A DNA stretch of 64,000 nt from Advenella kashmirensis W13003 (GTDB taxonomy: Bacteria; Pseudomonadota; Gammaproteobacteria; Burkholderiales; Burkholderiaceae_B): the NCBI RefSeq assembly GCF_000506985.1, contig NZ_KI650982.1, forward strand, positions 186,001-250,000. The letters run 5' to 3'. The position numbers and the translations under genes were made by a program. Shown here piece after piece: positions 59,683 to 64,000 of this stretch (within the stretch, counting starts at the first letter, position 1; each line of letters opens with the position of its first letter). The notes below the pieces were generated by a model that worked only from the letters and a program-made list of their open reading frames with translations, ran no database searches and had not been told where the DNA came from.

Positions 59683-60411
59683 ATGGTCACTCCCATCAAA
59701 GGCAAGCTCGAAGAGCTGCGCCAGTTGCAGAAAACCCGGGCGCGCGAAGAAGTCCGTCTTGAAAAAGCCCGGAAGGCTACAAGCCATCCCTCGGCAAAGC
59801 AGGCCGGTGCAGCTTCTGCCGTTTTCTCCCAGGAAGATATTGCGCTTTTCCGGCAGACGGTCAAATCCGTCACGCCCCTGCCCCAGGCCAACCGCTATGA
59901 ACGCAGCGCGATTGATCGTTCCCGCAACGAATACTTTCAGGCAAAGCGACGCCAGGCCGAAGGCGCACCCGCCAATGCCCCTCACAAGCCAACCGGCAAG
60001 CCCGATTCGCGTGTACAGAAACGGCCCGCGCAGCCTGGCAAAGCAGGACGCCGAATCGACCTTCCCGAGGGAGCCTATGTGCAACGCGCCGACAGCGTGG
60101 ATCTAATCAAAAAGCTGCTATCGGGCCAATGGCCTGTGGCCGCCACCCTGGATCTGCATGGCGCCAATTCGGCACAGGCCGCCGAGCGCTTCGATCGCTT
60201 CCTGCATTCCTGCCTGGAACATCGGGTGCGCTGCGTTTGTATTGTGCACGGCAAAGGATATGGGTCTGCAGAAGGCACAGCGGTGCTCAAAGACCAGGTG
60301 CAATCGTGGCTGAAAAATCTGGATGCGGTGCTTGCGTTTGCACCAGCGCCCGAGAACATGGGTGGCACCGGCGCGCAGATTGTATTGCTGAAGGCGGCCG
60401 AGGCGGCCTGA
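59683..60411 (+). CDS. Smr-domain protein
   Basis: A 242-residue protein. A basic, helical N-terminal half (GKLEELRQLQKTRAREEVRLEKARKATS, then disordered KPTGKPDSRVQKRPAQPGKAG) leads to a C-terminal Smr domain with LDLHGANSAQAAERFDRFL and VCIVHGKGYGSAEGTAVLK. The LDxH and HGKG motifs mark the endonuclease-type Smr fold, as in Escherichia coli SmrA/SmrB. SmrB-like members cleave mRNA at collided ribosomes; that role is possible here but not shown. It is likely co-transcribed with trxB. Confidence 0.92.
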   Translation: MVTPIKGKLEELRQLQKTRAREEVRLEKARKATSHPSAKQAGAASAVFSQEDIALFRQTVKSVTPLPQANRYERSAIDRSRNEYFQAKRRQAEGAPANAPHKPTGKPDSRVQKRPAQPGKAGRRIDLPEGAYVQRADSVDLIKKLLSGQWPVAATLDLHGANSAQAAERFDRFLHSCLEHRVRCVCIVHGKGYGSAEGTAVLKDQVQSWLKNLDAVLAFAPAPENMGGTGAQIVLLKAAEAA

Positions 60412-60536
60412 TGTTTCAGCATTGAAAGATGATGGTGTCAATGCCGGGGAGTAACGTACGAAACAACGCCGAAGCAGGTTCACATGAGGAATAACTCAGC
60501 CAGGACAAATAGACGGCCGGAAGAATACGCGGTTAA

Positions 60537-60574
60537 TAAAATACTCGGTCAAAAATAAAATACTCGGCCAAAAA
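60537..60574. repeat. 19-bp tandem duplication
   Basis: TAAAATACTCGGTCAAAAA (60537-60555) is immediately repeated as TAAAATACTCGGCCAAAAA (60556-60574), with one mismatch. Confidence 0.85.
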
Positions 60575-60580
60575 GCAGAA

Positions 60581-60612
60581 AGGCGGAATCAATTTATATT
60601 GATTTTCCGCCT
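60581..60612. terminator. Hairpin in the smr-trhO intergenic region
   Basis: AGGCGGAATCAAT (60581-60593) and ATTGATTTTCCGCCT (60598-60612) form a stem with a small internal bulge and a TTAT loop. It probably ends transcripts entering from the left, or serves both. Confidence 0.5.
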
Positions 60613-60788
60613 CTCGGATTATAGTTCTTATGGGTACAGCTTTTCGCGAAGACCCCTTAACGAATACTTCTGCTAACGGGTAAAACCTGCTCATGCAGAG
60701 CGTTTGTCTCCTCACCTGCATGAAACAAATTATGCACCCGATTCGTATATATGACACTTAGGGAATGCACTAGTTTTTAGCATATCGA

Positions 60789-61817
60789 CTATTTTGCTGC
60801 ACCACCAGGTGCGTCTTTTTGCATGGCAAGCTGGCGCGCGCGCTCTTTTCGGGCTTCCTTGAGCGCCCGGCGGCGCCGGATCTGTTCTTCCATATCTGCA
60901 CCAATATGTTCTTCGTGCCGGGCAGCTGCCAGATCGACCTGACGCTGACGCTCGCGAAAGCGCTCCCGCTGCTCTTCGGTTTTGGCATCCCAGCAGTGCG
61001 GGCAGCTCTCTCCGCGGATATATTTAGGCGAGGCACGGTCTTCATCGCTCAACGGATGGCGGCAGGCGCGGCACTGTATATATTGGCCGGGCTTGAGGCC
61101 GTGCCCGACAGAGACCCGCTCGTCAAATACAAAACACTCGCCTTCCCACAGGCTTTTTTCAGGTGGAATAGTTTCGAGGTACTTCAGAATTCCGCCCTGC
61201 AGATGGTAGACCTCATCAAAGCCCAGTGATTTCATATAGGCGGTGGATTTTTCGCAACGGATCCCGCCGGTGCAGAACATGGCAACCTTGCGTGTTTTGC
61301 TTTTGTCCAGCACCCCGCCTTCAGCAGACTGAGTTTGCACCCAGTTCGGAAACTCGCGAAACGTGACGGTGTTCGGATTGACCGCACCCTTGAAGGTGCC
61401 GATATCCACTTCATAATCGTTGCGCGTATCGACCAGCACCACCTCGGGGTCGGAAATCAGGTCATTCCAGTTTTCGGGCGGCACGTAGGTACCTGCATTG
61501 CGGGCGTTCACATTGGGTTGCCCCATGGTCACGATCTCTTTTTTCAGACGAACCCGCATGCGATGAAACGGATCGCGCTCATCGGACCATGACTCTTTGT
61601 GCTCCAGATCGGCCAGGCGTGGATCCTTGCGCAGATAGGCGAGCACCGCGTCAATACCTTCCTTGGAACCGGATATCGTGCCGTTAATTCCTTCGCGGGC
61701 AAGCAACAGCGTGCCCTTGACCTCGTGCTGCTCGCAAAAGGCCTGCAAAGGGTCCTTAAGCGATTCAAAATCGGGCAGATCAACAAACTTGTATAGCGCG
61801 GCAATAGTATGAGACAT
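60789..61817 (-). CDS. trhO: tRNA uridine-34 hydroxylase, rhodanese type
   Basis: TrhO/YceA family: oxygen-dependent hydroxylation of the wobble uridine in tRNAs that carry 5-substituted uridine, per the Escherichia coli homolog. The 342-residue product from [15 protein letters not shown] has an N-terminal ferredoxin-like domain (about 1-95), a rhodanese domain ending in the loop [20 protein letters not shown] that carries the active cysteine, and a C-terminal Cys pair motif CRACRHPLS...CPHC followed by a charged coiled tail. A longer start at 61853 is less likely. The hairpin at 60581 lies downstream. Confidence 0.94.
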   Translation of the reverse strand: MSHTIAALYKFVDLPDFESLKDPLQAFCEQHEVKGTLLLAREGINGTISGSKEGIDAVLAYLRKDPRLADLEHKESWSDERDPFHRMRVRLKKEIVTMGQPNVNARNAGTYVPPENWNDLISDPEVVLVDTRNDYEVDIGTFKGAVNPNTVTFREFPNWVQTQSAEGGVLDKSKTRKVAMFCTGGIRCEKSTAYMKSLGFDEVYHLQGGILKYLETIPPEKSLWEGECFVFDERVSVGHGLKPGQYIQCRACRHPLSDEDRASPKYIRGESCPHCWDAKTEEQRERFRERQRQVDLAAARHEEHIGADMEEQIRRRRALKEARKERARQLAMQKDAPGGAAK

Positions 61818-61949
61818 AGAACTGAGTACGGGTTTAAGTGGCAAGCCTTGCATTTTAGCCGTCCTGCCCGTGGCAGAACAGCTGTCTATTTGATTATTCG
61901 CAAGCTACCAGAAAATTAATTTACTATTGTAAATCAAACCCTTGTGTTT

Positions 61950-63044
61950 TCAGTGCGATGCCGGCTGTTCCTTTGCATATTTGATGAGCGCCCCTGTGCG
62001 GTAAAAACCATGAACGAACTTGCCGAACGGCATGGTGATAAACAACGACAAAATAACGGCCAGATGGATCACCAGCAGCGGCGCCAGCGCGGATGTTTCG
62101 CGGAACACCATCAGCAGCAGCCCCGTTACTGCAGCCAGAAACAGCTGGGCAATAAAGGCGTAATCCATGCCCATTTGCCGGATGTTGCGAATATCGGGAT
62201 CCGCCTTGCGCTTAAGCCAGAACTGTCCGGCCGTACCAATGGCCAGCATGATGCCGCCGACGGTACCGGTCAGCTTGGGCAGGCTGAAAAACGCATACGG
62301 TGCATGCCAGCCAAAGACATAATGGAAAATGGTGCCGAACACCGTGGCCGCAAAACAAAGCATGAATCCATAAAACGTAAAATGATGGAAGCGTCGGCGC
62401 CAGGGTGAAATATTGTCGTCCGGATACGTGCAGCCGGTCTTGACGTTACCGTGCAAATACTTCAGGCTGAACGCGTCGGATAAGCCCTGACGAACATGTG
62501 CGGCGGTCAACAGCAGCGAGGGTGACTCCCCAACGTCACGCAGAAAATTGCGAAACCCCATTCCCACTGCCAGCAGGACCCACAAGGCCGCGAGGCCAAA
62601 GACCGTCGCCAGTACGCCGTGCGGAAAGATGGCATAAAACTGCCCATCCAGGTCGGCCTGCTGAGGGCCACCAATAATAGAGGCAAGCCCCAGCAGTACA
62701 ATCAGGGCCAGCAAAAAGCCCAGACTGGCCAGCAACCCGCTGCGGTTGAACCCGCGCGCAATACCCGCCGGCCAGGCGTACGTCTCGTATGTCGTCTGGC
62801 GCACTGCCGCCAGTTGAACCGGAAGATTGACATTGAATTCATGGGGTGGCGCGTACTGGCATGCGTAATAACACTCGCTGCAGTTGTGGCATAAATTGGC
62901 CAGGTAATGGATATCCCCGCGCGTGAAATCCAGCCTTTGTTCCAGCGCGGGAAAGACCGCACAGAAACCTTCGCAGTAGCGACAGGAATTGCAAATGCCC
63001 ACAGAATTGCGGGCGTCCTCGATCAATTGTTCAAGCTGTTGCAT
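61950..63044 (-). CDS. tcuB: Tricarballylate utilisation protein B (4Fe-4S membrane oxidoreductase)
   Basis: Membrane electron-transfer partner that reoxidises the flavin of TcuA. The 364-residue protein has two iron-sulfur cysteine clusters near the N-terminus (CNSCRYCEGFC and CHNCSECYYACQY), then about six membrane helices including HHFTFYGFMLCFAATVFGTIFHYVFGW with candidate heme histidines. GGAGG before the ATG sets the start. Its first 14 bases overlap the end of tcuA, so translation is coupled. The TcuA/TcuB pair oxidises tricarballylate, or a similar acid, in Salmonella. Confidence 0.92.
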   Translation of the reverse strand: MQQLEQLIEDARNSVGICNSCRYCEGFCAVFPALEQRLDFTRGDIHYLANLCHNCSECYYACQYAPPHEFNVNLPVQLAAVRQTTYETYAWPAGIARGFNRSGLLASLGFLLALIVLLGLASIIGGPQQADLDGQFYAIFPHGVLATVFGLAALWVLLAVGMGFRNFLRDVGESPSLLLTAAHVRQGLSDAFSLKYLHGNVKTGCTYPDDNISPWRRRFHHFTFYGFMLCFAATVFGTIFHYVFGWHAPYAFFSLPKLTGTVGGIMLAIGTAGQFWLKRKADPDIRNIRQMGMDYAFIAQLFLAAVTGLLLMVFRETSALAPLLVIHLAVILSLFITMPFGKFVHGFYRTGALIKYAKEQPASH

Positions 63045-64000
63045 GCTTTGCTGCCTCCGTACCTGCAATGCGACCAAATACCGTACCGATAGCCATGCCA
63101 AAGCCGGCTACGTACCCTTTGCTCAGAATATTTCCGGCCATAATTTCCCCTGCGGCGAACACATTGGTGGCCAGCGCGCCATCTTCCATGATGACTTGTG
63201 CCTGTTTGGTGACCTTTACTCCCATATAGGTAAAAGTGATGCCCGTGGCCAACGGATAGGCATAAAAAGGACCCGTGTCGATTTTTTGCGCCCAGTTGGT
63301 TTTCTCAGGCTGCAAACCCTGCGTGCGACAACCGTCCAATACGCTGTGGTCGAATGTGCCCGGCTCAACGGCACGATTGAAAGCCTTTACAGTTTCCACC
63401 GTTGTCGCCACCGGCAAGCCCAGGCGTTCGGCCAGGGTTTCAATCGAATCGGCCGCGATGGATTTGAACACAGAGGGCATAAACCGCCCGATGGCCTTGG
63501 AATCAATAATGCAATAGGCAATCTGATCCGGCTGCTGGGCGACCAGGCGTCCCCAGATCGCGTAACGCTTGGGCCAGAAGTCCTCGCCTTCGTCGTAAAA
63601 GCGGCGGCCTTCCTTGTTAAGTACGATACCCAGCGACACGCAATCGACACGCGTCACAATACCGCCGTCATATTTCGGCGCCCTGGCATCAATGGCCACG
63701 GCGTGTCCCTGGGTGGGGTCGCCGATAATACAGGCCTTGTTGCGCATCAGCTCTCGCAGCATGACACCCTGGTTGTAGCGGGTGCCACGAATCAGAAAAT
63801 TGCGCGCCGCCGGACCCCAGGCCTCTTCCAGCCAGGCCACATTGGATTCAAACCCGCCCGATGCAATAACCACCGACTTGCCGTGAATGCGCAAGGGCTT
63901 GCCGTCGGCGACCAGATCAACGCTATCACACGTGTCATTGGAAAAATTCAGGCTTTTGGCTTCGGTTTCGTACAGAATCTGTACCCCCGCTTTCTCGGCC
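63031..64000 (-). CDS. tcuA: FAD-dependent tricarballylate dehydrogenase TcuA (5' partial)
   Basis: The C-terminal 322 residues or so are present; the frame stays open to the window edge, so the start and FAD-nucleotide motif are outside. The visible part has the fumarate-reductase-like segments IHGKSVVIASGGFESN, TRYNQGVMLRELMRNKACIIGDPTQGHAVAIDARAPKYDGGI and the C-terminal FAD contact FAAGEIMAGNILSKGYVAGFGMAIGTVFGRIAG. It probably oxidises tricarballylate to cis-aconitate with electrons passed to TcuB, encoded just downstream. Family is firm; the substrate could be another polycarboxylate. Confidence 0.92.
   Translation of the reverse strand, partial: AEKAGVQILYETEAKSLNFSNDTCDSVDLVADGKPLRIHGKSVVIASGGFESNVAWLEEAWGPAARNFLIRGTRYNQGVMLRELMRNKACIIGDPTQGHAVAIDARAPKYDGGIVTRVDCVSLGIVLNKEGRRFYDEGEDFWPKRYAIWGRLVAQQPDQIAYCIIDSKAIGRFMPSVFKSIAADSIETLAERLGLPVATTVETVKAFNRAVEPGTFDHSVLDGCRTQGLQPEKTNWAQKIDTGPFYAYPLATGITFTYMGVKVTKQAQVIMEDGALATNVFAAGEIMAGNILSKGYVAGFGMAIGTVFGRIAGTEAAKHATA

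Larger units (their letters stand above)
60412..60788. other. Intergenic region between smr and trhO
   Basis: A 377-bp convergent region with no recognisable gene. It contains the 19-bp tandem repeat (60537-60574) and the hairpin (60581-60612), both listed separately, and otherwise AT-rich sequence. Confidence 0.6.

Overview
The window looks like chromosomal DNA of a betaproteobacterium of the order Burkholderiales, most likely family Alcaligenaceae. An Advenella-like genus is my best guess from protein style and a moderate G+C content judged by eye, not from any search. Supporting signs are three Bug-type solute-binding proteins, the rpsO-pnp order, the pssA-psd pair beside ilv-type genes, the block serS / rarA / lolA / ftsK with trxB divergent, and TcuA/TcuB at the right edge. 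I found no rRNA, tRNA, CRISPR array, prophage or intact insertion sequence.

Layout. 1-5.1 kb: the 3' three quarters of a fused indolepyruvate ferredoxin oxidoreductase, a small GlcG/HbpS-like protein, and glutamate dehydrogenase. 5.5-8.1 kb (minus): rpsO and pnp, separated by a terminator and a pnp leader hairpin. 8.4-10.7 kb: a BamE-like lipoprotein, then psd-pssA (minus). 11.1-14.3 kb: a gltIJKL-type amino-acid ABC transporter with a terminator after the binding-protein gene. 14.4-25.4 kb: a large acyl-CoA catabolic region. On the minus strand it carries fadB-like, thiolase, acyl-CoA ligase, pcaI, pcaJ and pcaF. On the plus strand it carries two pimeloyl-CoA-dehydrogenase-like subunits and a thioesterase. 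Together they could take a dicarboxylate such as pimelate or adipate to acetyl-CoA and succinyl-CoA. 25.5-30.7 kb: a divergent IclR regulator facing nitronate monooxygenase, enoyl-CoA hydratase, acyl-CoA dehydrogenase and Bug genes. Similar palindromic sites precede this operon and the dehydrogenase operon, which suggests one regulon. 31-34.4 kb: a nitroreductase, a Bug protein, and a DadA-like flavoprotein behind a tandem glycine riboswitch.

34.3-38.8 kb (minus): a second glt-type transporter headed by an oligogalacturonate-lyase-like beta-propeller gene, with a divergent LysR regulator. 39.9-42.9 kb (minus): a periplasmic amino-acid-binding protein, an aminotransferase and a Bug protein. 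43.1-46.4 kb (minus): ilvB-ilvH-ilvC for branched-chain amino acids, preceded by a long leader with a short open reading frame that ends in a hairpin. 46.9-64 kb is mostly housekeeping: a FUSC-type membrane protein, an MFS transporter with yaaA, serS, a Met/Lys-rich secreted protein, rarA, lolA, ftsK, trxB, an Smr-domain protein, trhO, tcuB and the 3' part of tcuA.

The overall picture is of a bacterium that imports amino acids and carboxylates and burns them through CoA thioesters. Local control is visible at several levels: riboswitch, IclR and LysR sites, and hairpins inside operons. The best candidates for something undescribed are the riboswitch-controlled DadA, the LysR / beta-propeller / ABC transporter locus, the predicted IclR regulon and the ilv leader.
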